A DNA stretch of 64,000 bases from Pseudomonas serboccidentalis (GCF_028830055.1 NZ_CP101655.1:5760704-5824703); one strand, 5' to 3'; shown: positions 46,511 through 56,871, counted from the first letter of the stretch. Translations and numbers: made by a program. Notes: generated by a model not told the origin, from the letters alone.

Positions 46511-47499
46511 TAAAGGCTGGCGACTTTCTGCCAGACCTTCGGTTTGAAGAACAGCGTTTCACCCTTGGCCAGACCAATCAGGCTGTCGTGATCCTTCACC
46601 ACTTCGGCCTCAATCAGATCCGTCTGCCCTTCCACCTTCAAAGTCACCCGCGTGGTCGCGCCCAACGGGCGGATATCGCGCACTTCAGCGGCGTGGTGAT
46701 CTTCCAGCTCATGCCTGGACAGTGACACTTCGTGCGGGCGGAACAGCACGTGGTTGTCGTCGCTGAGCAGCAGACGGTTCGAGTCGCCGAGGAAGTGATA
46801 GACGAAATCGCTGGCCGGGTTTTCGTAGACGTCGCCCGGTGAGCCGATCTGCTCGATCACGCCCTTGTTCATCACCACGATACGGTCGGCGACTTCCATC
46901 GCTTCTTCCTGGTCGTGGGTCACGAACACCGAGGTCAGGTTGATGTCTTCGTGCAGGCGCGCGAGCCAGCGGCGCAGCTCTTTGCGCACCTTGGCGTCGA
47001 GGGCGCCGAACGGCTCATCGAGCAACAGCACTTTCGGCTCCACCGCCAAGGCCCGGGCCAGGGCGATGCGCTGACGCTGGCCGCCGGACAATTGCTCCGG
47101 GTAGCGATCCGACAGCCAGTCCAGTTGCACCATGTTCAGCAGTTCGTGAACCTTGGTCGCGATCTGGCTTTCGCTCGGGCGCTGGTTTTTCGGTTTCATG
47201 CGCAGGCCGAACGCGACGTTGTCAAACACCGTCATGTGGCGAAACAGTGCGTAGTGCTGGAACACAAAACCGACGTTGCGATCACGCACATCATGGCCGG
47301 AGACGTCTTCACCGTGAAAGACGATGTTGCCCTGATCCGGGGTTTCCAGCCCGGCGATGATCCGCAGCAGCGTGGTCTTGCCGCAACCGGACGGACCGAG
47401 CAGCGCCACCAGTTCACCGCTCTGGATGTCCAGACTGATGTTGTCCAGCGCCTTGAACGCATTGAAATTCTTGCTGACGTTACGCACTTCGATCGACAT
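46510..47499 (-). CDS. cysA: sulfate/thiosulfate ABC transporter ATP-binding protein
   Basis: 329 aa. Walker [11 protein letters not shown]-loop [11 protein letters not shown], signature [14 protein letters not shown], Walker [14 protein letters not shown]-loop [15 protein letters not shown]-terminal TOBE-like domain follows residue about 240. It is the last gene of oscA-sbp-cysT-cysW-cysA. Supplies energy for sulfate uptake. Confidence 0.95.
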   Translation of the reverse strand: MSIEVRNVSKNFNAFKALDNISLDIQSGELVALLGPSGCGKTTLLRIIAGLETPDQGNIVFHGEDVSGHDVRDRNVGFVFQHYALFRHMTVFDNVAFGLRMKPKNQRPSESQIATKVHELLNMVQLDWLSDRYPEQLSGGQRQRIALARALAVEPKVLLLDEPFGALDAKVRKELRRWLARLHEDINLTSVFVTHDQEEAMEVADRIVVMNKGVIEQIGSPGDVYENPASDFVYHFLGDSNRLLLSDDNHVLFRPHEVSLSRHELEDHHAAEVRDIRPLGATTRVTLKVEGQTDLIEAEVVKDHDSLIGLAKGETLFFKPKVWQKVASL

Positions 47500-47502
47500 G
47501 AA

Positions 47503-48375
47503 TTATTCCTCCGCGGCGCTGGCGCGCAGGCGGTTGATACGGTTTTCGCTCCACTGCTTGAGCAGCAGGATGAAGAGCGCCAGGATCAGCAACAGGCTCG
47601 CCACGGCGAACGCGGCCACGTGGTTGTATTCGTTGTAGAGGATCTCGACGTGCAGCGGCAAGGTGTTGGTCACCCCGCGAATGTGCCCGGAAACCACCGA
47701 CACCGCACCGAACTCACCCATGGCCCGCGCGGTACACAGCACCACGCCATAGATCAGGCCCCATTTGATGTTGGGGACGGTGACGTGCCAGAACATCTGC
47801 CAGCCGTTGGCGCCGAGCAACCGCGCGGCTTCCTCTTCCTGAGTGCCTTGTTCCTGCATCAGCGGGATCAGCTCACGGGCCACGAACGGTACGGTGACGA
47901 AGATCGTCGCCAGCACGATGCCCGGCAGGGCGAAGACGATTTGAATGTCGTGATCCTGCAGCCACGGCCCGAACAGGCCCTGGGCGCCGAACATCAACAC
48001 GTAGACTAAACCTGCGATCACTGGCGACACCGAGAACGGCAGGTCGATCAGCGTCACCAGCATGCTCTTGCCACGGAACGAGTACTTGCTCACGCACCAC
48101 GCGGCACTGACGCCGAACACCAGGTTCAGCGGCACCGAAATCAGGACCGCGATCACCGTCAGTTTCAGCGCCGACAGCGCGTCCGGTTCAAAAATCGCGG
48201 TGAAGAATGCCCCGAGGCCGTTCTTCAGACCCTGCGACACCACGATGAACAGCGGCAGCAGCAGAAACAGGAGAAAGATCAGCCAGCCGAGGCCGATCAG
48301 GATTCTGCGCGAAGTGGCGCTGCCACGGCGCGCAGCGTTGGCCGAGGACGCGGCCGCAATAGACGATTGGGACAT
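47503..48375 (-). CDS. cysW: sulfate ABC transporter permease CysW
   Basis: 290 aa, six membrane segments, coupling motif [20 protein letters not shown]. Conserved CysW regions are [36 protein letters not shown] and [19 protein letters not shown]. Pairs with CysT. 3 nt separate it from cysA. Confidence 0.95.
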   Translation of the reverse strand: MSQSSIAAASSANAARRGSATSRRILIGLGWLIFLLFLLLPLFIVVSQGLKNGLGAFFTAIFEPDALSALKLTVIAVLISVPLNLVFGVSAAWCVSKYSFRGKSMLVTLIDLPFSVSPVIAGLVYVLMFGAQGLFGPWLQDHDIQIVFALPGIVLATIFVTVPFVARELIPLMQEQGTQEEEAARLLGANGWQMFWHVTVPNIKWGLIYGVVLCTARAMGEFGAVSVVSGHIRGVTNTLPLHVEILYNEYNHVAAFAVASLLLILALFILLLKQWSENRINRLRASAAEE

Positions 48376-48388
48376 GGTTCGCGCCTCC

Positions 48389-49207
48389 TTATGGGGTTTC
48401 GATGCGCCGCTGCAGCAAGTTGATCAGCAGCAACAGGACAAAGGAAACCACCAGCATCAACACGCCGATGGCCGTAGCGCCGGTGTAGTCGTATTGGTCG
48501 AGTTTGACCATGATCAACAACGGCAGGATCTCGGTTTTCATCGGCATGTTGCCGGCAATGAAAATCACCGAACCGTACTCGCCGACACCACGGGCAAACG
48601 CCAGGGCGAAACCCGTCAGCCAGGCGGGCAACAGCGCCGGCAGCAGGATATGGCGGAACACCTGCAACGGTTTCGCACCAAGGCAGGCGGCGGCTTCTTC
48701 GACTTCACGCGGGATGTCGGCCAGCACCGGCTGCACCGTGCGCACCACGAACGGCAGGGTCACGAAAGTCAGCGCGAGGGTGATGCCCAACGGCGTGTAG
48801 GCGATCTTGAAACCGAGGTCGGCGGCGAACTGCCCGACCAGACCGGTCGGGGTGTACAGCGCAGTCAAGGCGATACCGGCTACAGCCGTCGGCAGAGCGA
48901 ACGGCAGATCGATCATTGCGTCGATCACCTTGCGCCCCGGGAAGGTGTAGCGCACCAGCACCCACGCCAGCAGCGTACCGATGATGCCGTTGATGATCGC
49001 CGCGCACAGGGCGGTGCCGAAGCTCAGCTTCAAGGCAGCCAACACCCGCGGCGCGGTAATGATCGTCCAGAACTGATCCCAGGTGAGTTGGGCGGCGTGG
49101 ACGAACATCGCCGCCAGCGGGATGAGCACAATCAGGCTGAGGTACACCAAGGTGTAACCCAGCGTCAGCCCGAAGCCGGGTATGACGGGGGAGATACGAC
49201 GCGACAT
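48389..49207 (-). CDS. cysT: sulfate ABC transporter permease CysT
   Basis: 272 aa, six membrane segments. [20 protein letters not shown] is the coupling loop, [19 protein letters not shown] the family core, and [17 protein letters not shown] its C-terminal signature. 13 nt before cysW. A REP pair separates it from sbp, which may lower expression of the membrane genes relative to the binding protein. Confidence 0.95.
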   Translation of the reverse strand: MSRRISPVIPGFGLTLGYTLVYLSLIVLIPLAAMFVHAAQLTWDQFWTIITAPRVLAALKLSFGTALCAAIINGIIGTLLAWVLVRYTFPGRKVIDAMIDLPFALPTAVAGIALTALYTPTGLVGQFAADLGFKIAYTPLGITLALTFVTLPFVVRTVQPVLADIPREVEEAAACLGAKPLQVFRHILLPALLPAWLTGFALAFARGVGEYGSVIFIAGNMPMKTEILPLLIMVKLDQYDYTGATAIGVLMLVVSFVLLLLINLLQRRIETP

Positions 49208-49246
49208 AAAAGTCCCTGGTTAAAAAGCATTCCGCTGAACGCACCA

Positions 49247-49338
49247 ATGTGGGAGCGAGCTTGCTCGCGAAGAAGGAGTATCAGCCAACTCTACGTCGTC
49301 TGACACTCCGCTTTCGCGAGCAAGCTCGCTCCCACATT
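49247..49338. repeat. REP pair, type B, inside the sulfate operon
   Basis: ATGTGGGAGCGAGCTTGCTC and inverted GAGCAAGCTCGCTCCCACAT with about 45 nt between, located between sbp and cysT. Confidence 0.9.
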
Positions 49339-49380
49339 TTCCGCGCCTGGCTTCAGGCTTAGTGTGTGGCTGAAGTCAGA

Positions 49381-50394
49381 TTACTGCGCCTGATAGATCT
49401 GGTCGAACACGCCACCGTCGTTGAAGAATTTCGGCTGCGCGGATTTCCAGCCGCCGAAGTCCTTGTCGATGGTCACCAGTTCCAGTTTCGGGAACTGCTG
49501 GGCGTACTTCGCCGCCACGTCCTTGTCACGCGGGCGGTAGAAGTTCTTCGCGGCGATCTCCTGACCGGCCGGGCTGTACAGGTGCTTGAGATAGGCTTCG
49601 GCGATCTGCTCGTTGCCCTTCTTCTCGGCGTTCTTGTCGACCACGGCCACCGGCGGCTCGGCAAGAATCGACAGCGACGGCACGACGATGTCGAACTTGT
49701 CGGCGCCGCCGTCCTCTTTCAGCGCCAGAAACGCTTCGTTTTCCCAGGCCAGCAACACGTCACCCTGACCGTTGTTGACGAAGGTGATGGTCGAGCCACG
49801 GGCGCCGGTGTCCAGTACCGGAACGTGCTTGAACAGGGTCTGCACGTAGGCCTTGGCCTTGGCTTCGTCACCGCCGTTGGCTTTCAGGCCGTAGGCCCAC
49901 GCGGCGAGGAAGTTCCAGCGTGCACCGCCGGAGGTTTTCGGGTTCGGGGTGATCACCGAGACGTCGTTCTTGACCAGGTCGCCCCAGTCCTTGATGCCTT
50001 TCGGGTTGCCCTTGCGCACCAGAAACACGATGGTCGAGGTGTACGGTGTGCTGGCGTCCGGCAGACGCTTCTGCCAGTCGGCCGGCAGGGTCTTGCCAAG
50101 CTTGGCGATTTCGTCGATGTCGCCGGCCAGCGCCAGGGTCACGACATCGGCACGCAGACCGTCGATCACCGCGCGGCCCTGCTTGCCCGAACCGCCGTGG
50201 GACTGCTGGATTTTCACGGTGTCGCCAGCATGATCCTGCTGCCAGAACTTGATGAATTCGGCGTTGTAGTCCTGATACAGCTCACGGGTCGGGTCGTACG
50301 ACACGTTGAGCAGCTCGTAATCCTTGGCAACCGCGGAACCGGCAAACACAGCGCTGGCCAGGGCGGCCAAAGCGTAACGGCGAATCGACGACAT
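49381..50394 (-). CDS. sbp: sulfate-binding periplasmic protein
   Basis: 337 aa with signal peptide (GSAVAKDY). The Sbp/CysP fingerprints are [36 protein letters not shown] and [16 protein letters not shown]; these contain the backbone groups that chelate sulfate. It delivers sulfate to CysTWA. oscA lies directly upstream on the same strand, with a REP pair between. Confidence 0.95.
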   Translation of the reverse strand: MSSIRRYALAALASAVFAGSAVAKDYELLNVSYDPTRELYQDYNAEFIKFWQQDHAGDTVKIQQSHGGSGKQGRAVIDGLRADVVTLALAGDIDEIAKLGKTLPADWQKRLPDASTPYTSTIVFLVRKGNPKGIKDWGDLVKNDVSVITPNPKTSGGARWNFLAAWAYGLKANGGDEAKAKAYVQTLFKHVPVLDTGARGSTITFVNNGQGDVLLAWENEAFLALKEDGGADKFDIVVPSLSILAEPPVAVVDKNAEKKGNEQIAEAYLKHLYSPAGQEIAAKNFYRPRDKDVAAKYAQQFPKLELVTIDKDFGGWKSAQPKFFNDGGVFDQIYQAQ

Positions 50395-50463
50395 GGTGAA
50401 AGCTCCTGGAATTCTGGGTGATGGCTTTTTCTTATGAATATCTGGAATCGGGTTTGCCGGCGA

Positions 50464-50538
50464 AAGATCGCAGCCTCCGACAGCTCCTGCACACAGCCCC
50501 CTGTAGGAGCTGCCGCAGGCTGCGATTTTTTGATCTTC
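50464..50538. repeat. REP pair, type A
   Basis: AAAGATCGCAGCCTCCGACA and inverted TGCCGCAGGCTGCGATTTTT, between oscA and sbp. Confidence 0.85.
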
Positions 50539-50541
50539 AGC

Positions 50542-50724
50542 TCAGCCCGGTTTGTTGCCCGGCTGCTGCAAACGGAATTTCTCTTTGCGTTCGATCTGCA
50601 CGACCTGGGCGTTGTGCACAGTGATCTCCACCGCGCCAAACCGCAGATCGCGCAGCGCGCTCTGGATTTCACGCAAGATGGTGGTTTCGTCCTGACCGTC
50701 AACGCTGCGAAGGGATGCGCTCAT
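50542..50724 (-). CDS. oscA: OscA-type small protein (YezD/DUF2292 family)
   Basis: 60 aa. N-terminal amphipathic helix ETTILREIQSALRDL, then a short beta hairpin FGAVEITVHNAQVVQIERKE and a basic tail. Homologues upstream of sbp in pseudomonads (OscA of P. corrugata; PA0284) are needed for growth on organosulfur compounds and are induced by sulfur limitation; the molecular role is unknown. It starts with ATG after a GGAG site and precedes sbp. A sulfur-type element lies 90-110 nt upstream. Confidence 0.88.
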   Translation of the reverse strand: MSASLRSVDGQDETTILREIQSALRDLRFGAVEITVHNAQVVQIERKEKFRLQQPGNKPG

Positions 50725-50811
50725 GGTGCTGCTCCTTTGAATGGGATATGCCTGGCAGTGGGCGGCACTGCGTTTGGCGTGGGAGCAATATAAGAGAGGC
50801 GCAGATATTCT

Positions 50812-50830
50812 TAAAAAGACTATTTGAGAA
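50812..50830. promoter_or_regulatory. candidate sulfur-starvation element upstream of oscA
   Basis: AGATATTCTTAAAAAGACTA then TTTGAGAAT. It contains the ATATTCTT..AAG..TATTT pattern shared with 6011 and 29522, about 90 nt before oscA. Confidence 0.45.
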
Positions 50831-50901
50831 TGTTTATATAACTAGAAAACATTATGTGGCCGGGCAAGGGTTTGCGCGCATTTCGGGCAACAGATAACCC
50901 A

Positions 50902-50994
50902 TGGCGAGGGGGCTTGCCCCCGTTCGGCTGCGAAACAGTCGCAAAACTCCAAGGGCCGCTGCGCGACCCAACGGGGGCAAGCCCCCTCGCCACA
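50902..50994. repeat. REP pair, type C
   Basis: TGGCGAGGGGGCTTGCCCCC and inverted GGGGGCAAGCCCCCTCGCCA; same type as 20709-20809. Confidence 0.9.
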
Positions 50995-51003
50995 GAATTC
51001 TAT

Positions 51004-52935
51004 TCAGCCGATGACTGGTGCACACTCCCAATCAATCTCCCCTGCTGGCACCGGCCGCCCAAACCAGTAGCCCTGCCCCAGATCACACGCCTGTTCCAGC
51101 AGAAACGCCGCCTGCTCCGCCTGCTCGATGCCTTCGGCATGCACCTGCATGCCCATGCTCCGAGCCAGGGCGATGATCACCCGAACGATGGCCACATCGT
51201 CCTCGTCCCACGGCAGCCCGGCGACAAAGCCCTGATCGATCTTGAGCTTCTGCACCGGCAGGCGCTTGAGCCGCAGCAGTGACGAATAGCCAGTGCCGAA
51301 ATCGTCGATCGCCAGGCGAATCCCCAGTTCGCGCAAACGATGCATCTGCTCCAGCGCCACTTCCGGATCATCCATCACCGCGCTTTCGGTGACTTCCAGC
51401 TCCAGATAGGCCGGGTTCAACCCGCTCTCGTGCAGCACTTGCGCCACCTGCTGATACAGCTCGCGCCGGGCGAACAGCCGCGACGACACGTTCACCGCGA
51501 CGAACGACAGCACAATCCCGGCCTGCTGCCATTGGCACATCTGCGAACACGCCTGGCGCATCACCCAGGCGTCAATTTCGGCAATCAGCCCGGTGCGCTC
51601 GGCAATCGGAATGAATTCCGCCGGCGACACCAGCCCGCGCTGCGGATGCTGCCAGCGCACCAGCGCTTCGACACCGATCAGGCGACTGGAACTCAGATCG
51701 TGAACCGGTTGGTAGTAAACCCGCAGCTCCTGCTGCTCCAGCGCGCGGCGCAGTTCGAAGGCGATCTCGACCCGTTGCTGTGCATGCGCAGTCAGCTCTT
51801 CGGTATACAACGCGTAACCATTGCGCCCGCTACTCTTGGCCTTGAACAGCGCGGCGTCGGCGTTGCGCAGCAGCTGGTCGGCGCTCAACGCGTCACTGGG
51901 GAACAGGCTGATGCCGATACTGGCGTTGATGAACAGCTCATGCCGGTCGATACCGAATGGCTCCTTCAGCGCATCGAGAATGCGCTGCGCCAGCGCCGCA
52001 GCCTGGACCAGCTGTGGACAACTTTCCGCCAGCACCGCGAACTCGTCACCACCGAGCCGCGCCAGGGTAATCCCGGGGCCGAACAGGTCCTGCAGACGCG
52101 CCGCCACTGCCTTGAGCAGGCGGTCGCCGACGTTGTGCCCGAGGCTGTCGTTGATCATCTTGAATTGATCGAGATCGATCATCAGCAAGGCGCAGCCACG
52201 CTTGTGGATCTGCGCCGAGGCCAGCGCCTGTTCGGCGCGGTCGCTGAACAGCAGGCGATTGGGCAGATCGGTCAGCGGGTCGTGGTGGGCGAGGTGTTTG
52301 AGTTCGTGTTCGGAGTCCTTGATCGCACTGATGTCGGAAAACACCGCCACGTAGTGACTGAGGCGATCCTGATCGTCGTGAATGACGCGGATGGTCTGCC
52401 ACTGTGGATAAATCTCACCGCTCTTGCGCCGGTTCCAGATTTCCCCGCTCCACTCGCCGTGGGCCTGCAGCGTGGCGAACATCGCCTGATAGAAGCCCGG
52501 CGGATGATGGCCGGACTTGAACAGGCTCGGCTGATGACCGAGGACTTCTTCGCACTGGTAACCGGTGATCTCCATGAACGCCCGATTGACGTGCACGATC
52601 AGGCCCTCGCGGTTGGTAACCAGCACCCCTTCGCGGGTGCAATCGAACACCGCTGCCGCCTGGCGCAGGCGCTCACGGTCGGCCTGACGCTCGCGCAAGC
52701 GCGCACCGATGCCGAGAAACTCATACAAACGCACGCGCGCCAGAAAGATCAATCCGGCACTCAACGCCGCCCAGATGTAACCGTTGATCAGTTGCCATCG
52801 CTGTAGATCGACAGATTCATCAAAGAAACTGTTCAATAAGTAACCAGTACCCTGCAGCCAGACGACAGCAAGTACCAGATAAAGCAGCGCTGCACGCAAG
52901 GCATCGCGGTATGTGGCAGGCATTCGGCTGTCCAT
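51004..52935 (-). CDS. membrane PAS-GGDEF-EAL cyclic-di-GMP protein
   Basis: 643 aa. Two N-terminal membrane helices (about 13-30 and 48-66), PAS domain (about 90-215, EITGYQCEEVLGHQPSLFKS), GGDEF (about 225-380, intact RLGGDEFAVL) and EAL (about 385-635). EAL catalytic residues are present: GVEALVRW, VNVSSRLF, AIDDFGTGYSSL, KIDQGFV, HAEGIEQ. There is no RxxD inhibitory site before GGDEF. Both activities are possible; phosphodiesterase is the safer prediction. The position next to oscA and desA matches P. aeruginosa PA0285. Confidence 0.92.
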   Translation of the reverse strand: MDSRMPATYRDALRAALLYLVLAVVWLQGTGYLLNSFFDESVDLQRWQLINGYIWAALSAGLIFLARVRLYEFLGIGARLRERQADRERLRQAAAVFDCTREGVLVTNREGLIVHVNRAFMEITGYQCEEVLGHQPSLFKSGHHPPGFYQAMFATLQAHGEWSGEIWNRRKSGEIYPQWQTIRVIHDDQDRLSHYVAVFSDISAIKDSEHELKHLAHHDPLTDLPNRLLFSDRAEQALASAQIHKRGCALLMIDLDQFKMINDSLGHNVGDRLLKAVAARLQDLFGPGITLARLGGDEFAVLAESCPQLVQAAALAQRILDALKEPFGIDRHELFINASIGISLFPSDALSADQLLRNADAALFKAKSSGRNGYALYTEELTAHAQQRVEIAFELRRALEQQELRVYYQPVHDLSSSRLIGVEALVRWQHPQRGLVSPAEFIPIAERTGLIAEIDAWVMRQACSQMCQWQQAGIVLSFVAVNVSSRLFARRELYQQVAQVLHESGLNPAYLELEVTESAVMDDPEVALEQMHRLRELGIRLAIDDFGTGYSSLLRLKRLPVQKLKIDQGFVAGLPWDEDDVAIVRVIIALARSMGMQVHAEGIEQAEQAAFLLEQACDLGQGYWFGRPVPAGEIDWECAPVIG

Positions 52936-53070
52936 GTCCCTACAAAAAAGGCTGGAATTATAGGTGAAGAAACATCCAGCGACTCTTATCTGAAAGGGCG
53001 ACTGGTTTTATCTGTGTGCTTGGTGATAATGCAACGGCTGTTTTTTTCTTTTTCGAGGGCCCTATAGCCT

Positions 53071-54255
53071 ATGTGGTACGAAGGTTTTCTTGGCTTGTCG
53101 GCCTGGTCACTGGTCGCGGTCACCCTGCTGATGACCCATGTGACAATTGTCGCCGTCACGGTCTATCTGCACCGTTACTCGGCCCATCGCTCGCTTGAGC
53201 TGAATGCCGGCCTGAAACACTTTTTCCGCTTCTGGCTGTGGCTGACCACGGCGCAGAATACCCGCGAGTGGACCGCCATCCACCGTAAACACCACGCCAA
53301 ATGCGAAACCGAAGATGACCCGCACAGCCCGGTCGTCAAGGGTCTGTCCACGGTGCTGCGCAAAGGCGCCGAGCTGTATCGCGCCGAAGCCGAAAACCCG
53401 GAGACCCTGCGCATCTACGGCAAGAACTGCCCCGAAGACTGGATCGAGCGCAATCTCTACAGCCGCTATCCGTTGCTGGGCGTGGCGATCATGGGCGTCA
53501 TCGACCTGCTGCTGTTCGGCACCATCGGCATCACCATCTGGGCGATCCAGATGATGTGGATCCCGGTCTGGGCCGCCGGCGTGGTCAACGGTCTGGGCCA
53601 TGCCATCGGCTACCGCAACTTCGAATGCCGCGACGCGGCGACCAATCTGGTGCCGTGGGGCATCCTGATCGGCGGCGAAGAGCTGCACAACAACCATCAC
53701 ACCTACCCCAACTCGGCCAAGCTGTCGGTGAAGAAGTGGGAGTTCGACCTCGGCTGGGCGTGGATCAAGGTCTTCAGCTTCCTCGGTCTGGCCAAGGTGC
53801 AACGTGTGGCGCCGATCGCCCACCGCGTCGAGGGCAAGGGCAATCTGGACATGGACACCGCCATGGCGATCCTCAACAACCGTTTCCAGATCATGGCCCA
53901 GTACCGCAAATTGGTGATCGGCCCGCTGGTCAAGCAGGAGCTGGACAAGGTCGATCATTCGGTACGCCATCAATTCCATCGGGCCAAACGCCTGCTCTCG
54001 CGGGAAACCAGCCTGCTGGAAGACCGTCATCACTTGCGCATTCAGAACATGCTCGAGCACAGCCAGGCGCTGAAGGTAATTTACGAAAAACGCCTGGCCC
54101 TGCAGCAGATCTGGGTCAAGACCAGCGCCAATGGCCACGACATGCTCGCCGCCATCAAGGAATGGGTGCACGAGGCCGAGGCCAGCGGCATTCAATCCCT
54201 GCGTGAATTCGCCGACCAGTTGAAAACCTACTCGTTGCGTCCTGCAGCGGTCTGA
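53071..54255 (+). CDS. desA: DesA-type delta-9 fatty acid desaturase
   Basis: 394 aa membrane di-iron desaturase. Histidine boxes HRYSAH (34-39), HRKHH (71-75) and HNNHHTYPNS (about 211). The C-terminal extension of about 110 residues after the last membrane segment is helical and typical of P. aeruginosa DesA (PA0286), which introduces cis double bonds into phospholipid acyl chains under aerobic growth. The gene order oscA-GGDEF/EAL-desA is the same as in PAO1. Confidence 0.9.
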   Translation: MWYEGFLGLSAWSLVAVTLLMTHVTIVAVTVYLHRYSAHRSLELNAGLKHFFRFWLWLTTAQNTREWTAIHRKHHAKCETEDDPHSPVVKGLSTVLRKGAELYRAEAENPETLRIYGKNCPEDWIERNLYSRYPLLGVAIMGVIDLLLFGTIGITIWAIQMMWIPVWAAGVVNGLGHAIGYRNFECRDAATNLVPWGILIGGEELHNNHHTYPNSAKLSVKKWEFDLGWAWIKVFSFLGLAKVQRVAPIAHRVEGKGNLDMDTAMAILNNRFQIMAQYRKLVIGPLVKQELDKVDHSVRHQFHRAKRLLSRETSLLEDRHHLRIQNMLEHSQALKVIYEKRLALQQIWVKTSANGHDMLAAIKEWVHEAEASGIQSLREFADQLKTYSLRPAAV

Positions 54256-54398
54256 TGCCGTTGATCGGTGCGTCCGGACTACCGGGCGCACCCTTCGGAA
54301 CTAAGCACAAAATCCCCTATCTCAAAGACTTCGCCACCCCGGCGGGCTGTACTGTGGCCGTTGTCGAAATCGCGGCACGCCCTTTGAGATATGTGCCG

Positions 54399-55388
54399 AT
54401 GGTCAACAACAATCACAAAGACTCGTCCCCTGCGCAGTGGCCCGAGGCCGCGCAAACCCTGATGGCGCTGATGCACGCCCAAGGCGAAGTCGCCCGGCTG
54501 AGCGAGCGCGAACAGCTGTTCAGCTCACTGCTGGTGAGCGTGAACGCGGTGCTTTGGGCGTTCAACTGGGAAACCCGTCAGGTGCTGTACGTCAGCCCCG
54601 CGTATGAACGGATTTTCGGTCGCTCTGCCGGGCTCTTGCTCGCCGACTACAACCAGTGGCGCGACAGCATCTACCCCGACGATCTGGATTACGCCGAACG
54701 CAGCCTTGCCGACGTGCTGCACAAAGGCGCGGTGGAAGACCGTGAATACCGGATCATCGCCGCCGACGGCCAGGTACGGTGGATCAGCGACAAATGCTTC
54801 ATCAACCGTCAGGACGAGCCCGGGCAACCGGTGATCATTGTCGGCATCGCCGAGGACATCACCGACAAGAAGCACATGGAAACCGAGTTGCAACGCCTGG
54901 CCACCACCGACGTGCTGACCCAAAGCAGCAACCGTCGCCATTTCTTCGAATGCGCCCATCGCGAGTTCGAACAGGCACGCCTGCAAGGTGCGCCACTGGC
55001 CTTCCTGCTGCTGGACATCGATAACTTCAAGCTGATCAACGACAGCTACGGCCACCCCGAGGGCGACAACGTACTGCAGCGGATTGCCGAGTGCGGGCGC
55101 GGCTCGTTACGCCGGGGCGATCTGTTCGGACGCATTGGCGGTGAGGAGTTCGCCGCGGTGTTCCCCGGTTGCGCGCCGGACATGGCGATGCAAGTGGCCG
55201 AGCGGTTGCAGCAGGAGATTCAGCGCTTGAGTTTCAGCCATGACGGGCAGACATTCGGCATCACCGTCAGCCAGGGCCTGACCAGCCTCAAGGAAGGCGA
55301 CGCCAGCCTCGACAGCCTGTTCGCCCGAGCGGATGCGGCGATGTACGAGGCCAAGCGGCAGGGCAAGAATCGGATTATCTCAAGCTGA
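54399..55388 (+). CDS. PAS-GGDEF diguanylate cyclase
   Basis: 329 aa, soluble. PAS/PAC domain at about residues 40-165 (VSPAYERIFGRSAGLLLADY, IVGIAEDITDKKHME) and a GGDEF domain with active-site RIGGEEF and inhibitory I-site RRGD five residues before it. It makes c-di-GMP from GTP and is probably feedback inhibited. The open frame begins at 54255 overlapping the desA stop; ATG 54399 (MVNNNHKDSS) is preferred because the upstream 48 codons show no domain, though its ribosome site is weak (GAGAT). It may oppose the neighbouring EAL protein. Confidence 0.83.
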   Translation: MVNNNHKDSSPAQWPEAAQTLMALMHAQGEVARLSEREQLFSSLLVSVNAVLWAFNWETRQVLYVSPAYERIFGRSAGLLLADYNQWRDSIYPDDLDYAERSLADVLHKGAVEDREYRIIAADGQVRWISDKCFINRQDEPGQPVIIVGIAEDITDKKHMETELQRLATTDVLTQSSNRRHFFECAHREFEQARLQGAPLAFLLLDIDNFKLINDSYGHPEGDNVLQRIAECGRGSLRRGDLFGRIGGEEFAAVFPGCAPDMAMQVAERLQQEIQRLSFSHDGQTFGITVSQGLTSLKEGDASLDSLFARADAAMYEAKRQGKNRIISS

Positions 55389-55410
55389 ATCCACCGTCCG
55401 ACTCACCTCC

Positions 55411-55500
55411 CTGTAGGAGCTGCGGCACGCTGCGATCTTTTGATCTTTTGATCTTTTGATTTCAAAGATCAAAAGATCGCAGCGTGCCGCAGCTCCTACA
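55411..55500. repeat. REP pair, type A with tandem GATCTTTT expansion
   Basis: TGTAGGAGCTGCGGCACGCT and inverted AGCGTGCCGCAGCTCCTACA. The left arm ends in three tandem copies of an 8-9 nt unit GATCTTTTG, seen once in other type A copies. Confidence 0.9.
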
Positions 55501-55520
55501 ATGGATCCTGGTGAATCCGG

Positions 55521-56732
55521 TTATTTGCGCATCCGCATCAACTCCGGCAGCCCGATCTTCAGCAGCCGCGCCGTACGACTCTTGGCCAGTTCCTCGACGC
55601 CCTCGTGCTCGGTCAGGCGAGCCATTTGTGCCGCCATGTTCATCACCAGCGCCTCACGAGAGTAAACCCCGCCACCGAGCTGGTAGACCGATGCAATCAG
55701 CTCCCGCAGCTCCAGCGGCAAGCGCCAGCGCGTGCGCAGCGCCGAACCGTAGGCCGCGCCAAACTCCGCCAGCGCATCGCCCACCTCCTCCCACTCATCC
55801 AGCTCTCCGCCAGCCTGCTTCCACTCCTGCAAACAGCGCAGCAACGCCAGATCGCCGAGGCGATGCAACATGCCGGCGCAATAGCAGCGTTCCTGATCCA
55901 GATCGAGCAGGCGCGCCAGCGTGCGAGCGTATTCCGCAGTGTGCAGCGACAGCCCCCAATAGCGCTCGGCGTAATCGGCCAGGCACGGGTCACTGAGTTT
56001 GGCACTGCGCTTGAGCGCCAGGCCGAGAATCAGATTCATGCTCTGCCCCGTGCCCAACCGATGCAGCGCCTGCCCCAGGGTTTGCACCGCCGCGCCATGA
56101 TGCTGCGCTGCGCTGTTGGCCGCCGCGATCAGCACCGCAGTGATCTGCGGATCGGTGCGTACCTCTTCTTCCAGCAGTTTCAGATCAAGGCCGCTCGGAT
56201 TCAGGCTGCGCTTCACCGCCACCTGGACATCGGTCATCAACGGCGCACCATCGGCCTGCTCGCGGCGGCGCTCAAGAAACACCGCCAGGGTCATGCCCGG
56301 CGCCAGCGTCGGCACTTCGCAGGACACCTCTTCGCCGGCATCCAGCAGCAGGCCCTGCAAGCGCTCGGTCAGGCTTTCCATGTTCAACGGTTTGGTCAGG
56401 TAGGCCGTGGGGGCCAGCGGAATCGCTTCGCGCACACTGGCGCTGTCATTGCGGCTGCTCATCAGAATGAACGGCAGTGGCGGATTGCGTTTGCGCTGAC
56501 GCACGCTGCGCAGCACGCTCAAACCGTCGATGCCCGGCAACTCCCAATCGACAATCGCCAGGTCATACGGCACTTCGCTGAGCAATGACATGGCTTGCTG
56601 ACCATCGGCACACAGGTCCAGCCGCGCATCGCAACGGACATTGAGCAACACGTGTTTGAGCAGGTCCCGGGACCACGGATCGGCCTCGGCAATCAGCACT
56701 CGGGGTACGGCGGGTAAATCAACGGCAGTCAT
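55521..56732 (-). CDS. response regulator with HDOD output domain
   Basis: 403 aa. Receiver domain at residues about 10-130: acidic cluster EADPWSRDLL, phosphoacceptor Asp in LAIVDWELPGIDGL, Lys in YLTKPLNMESL. An HDOD domain spans about 180-385 (LKLLEEEVRTDPQITAVLI, YCAGMLHRLGDLALL). HDOD lacks the HD metal dyad and acts in signalling rather than hydrolysis. The frame is open to 56792; ATG 56732 after GGGAGAG is preferred. No cognate kinase is adjacent. Confidence 0.87.
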   Translation of the reverse strand: MTAVDLPAVPRVLIAEADPWSRDLLKHVLLNVRCDARLDLCADGQQAMSLLSEVPYDLAIVDWELPGIDGLSVLRSVRQRKRNPPLPFILMSSRNDSASVREAIPLAPTAYLTKPLNMESLTERLQGLLLDAGEEVSCEVPTLAPGMTLAVFLERRREQADGAPLMTDVQVAVKRSLNPSGLDLKLLEEEVRTDPQITAVLIAAANSAAQHHGAAVQTLGQALHRLGTGQSMNLILGLALKRSAKLSDPCLADYAERYWGLSLHTAEYARTLARLLDLDQERCYCAGMLHRLGDLALLRCLQEWKQAGGELDEWEEVGDALAEFGAAYGSALRTRWRLPLELRELIASVYQLGGGVYSREALVMNMAAQMARLTEHEGVEELAKSRTARLLKIGLPELMRMRK

Positions 56733-56818
56733 GCTCGCTCTCCCTTGCAATGCCTGAACCTTAGCCAATGCTGGCCTTTCGATACAGCGCAAAAGCGCTT
56801 GATGTGTTTCAGGGGCGT

Positions 56819-56846
56819 AAAAAAACCCGCCGAAGCGGGTTTTTTG
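56819..56846 (-). terminator. terminator of gabT
   Basis: Stem AACCCGC / GCGGGTT with loop CGAA flanked by A6 and T6 runs, 26 nt after the gabT stop; works on both strands. Confidence 0.88.
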
Positions 56847-56871
56847 TCTATCCGATCACACAGCGCGCGGC

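Noticed and set aside
51340..52806. 488-codon plus-strand frame opposite the GGDEF-EAL gene
   Set aside because: Composition (His/Gln/Arg rich) and lack of motifs mark it as a shadow; the minus-strand gene has complete catalytic residues.
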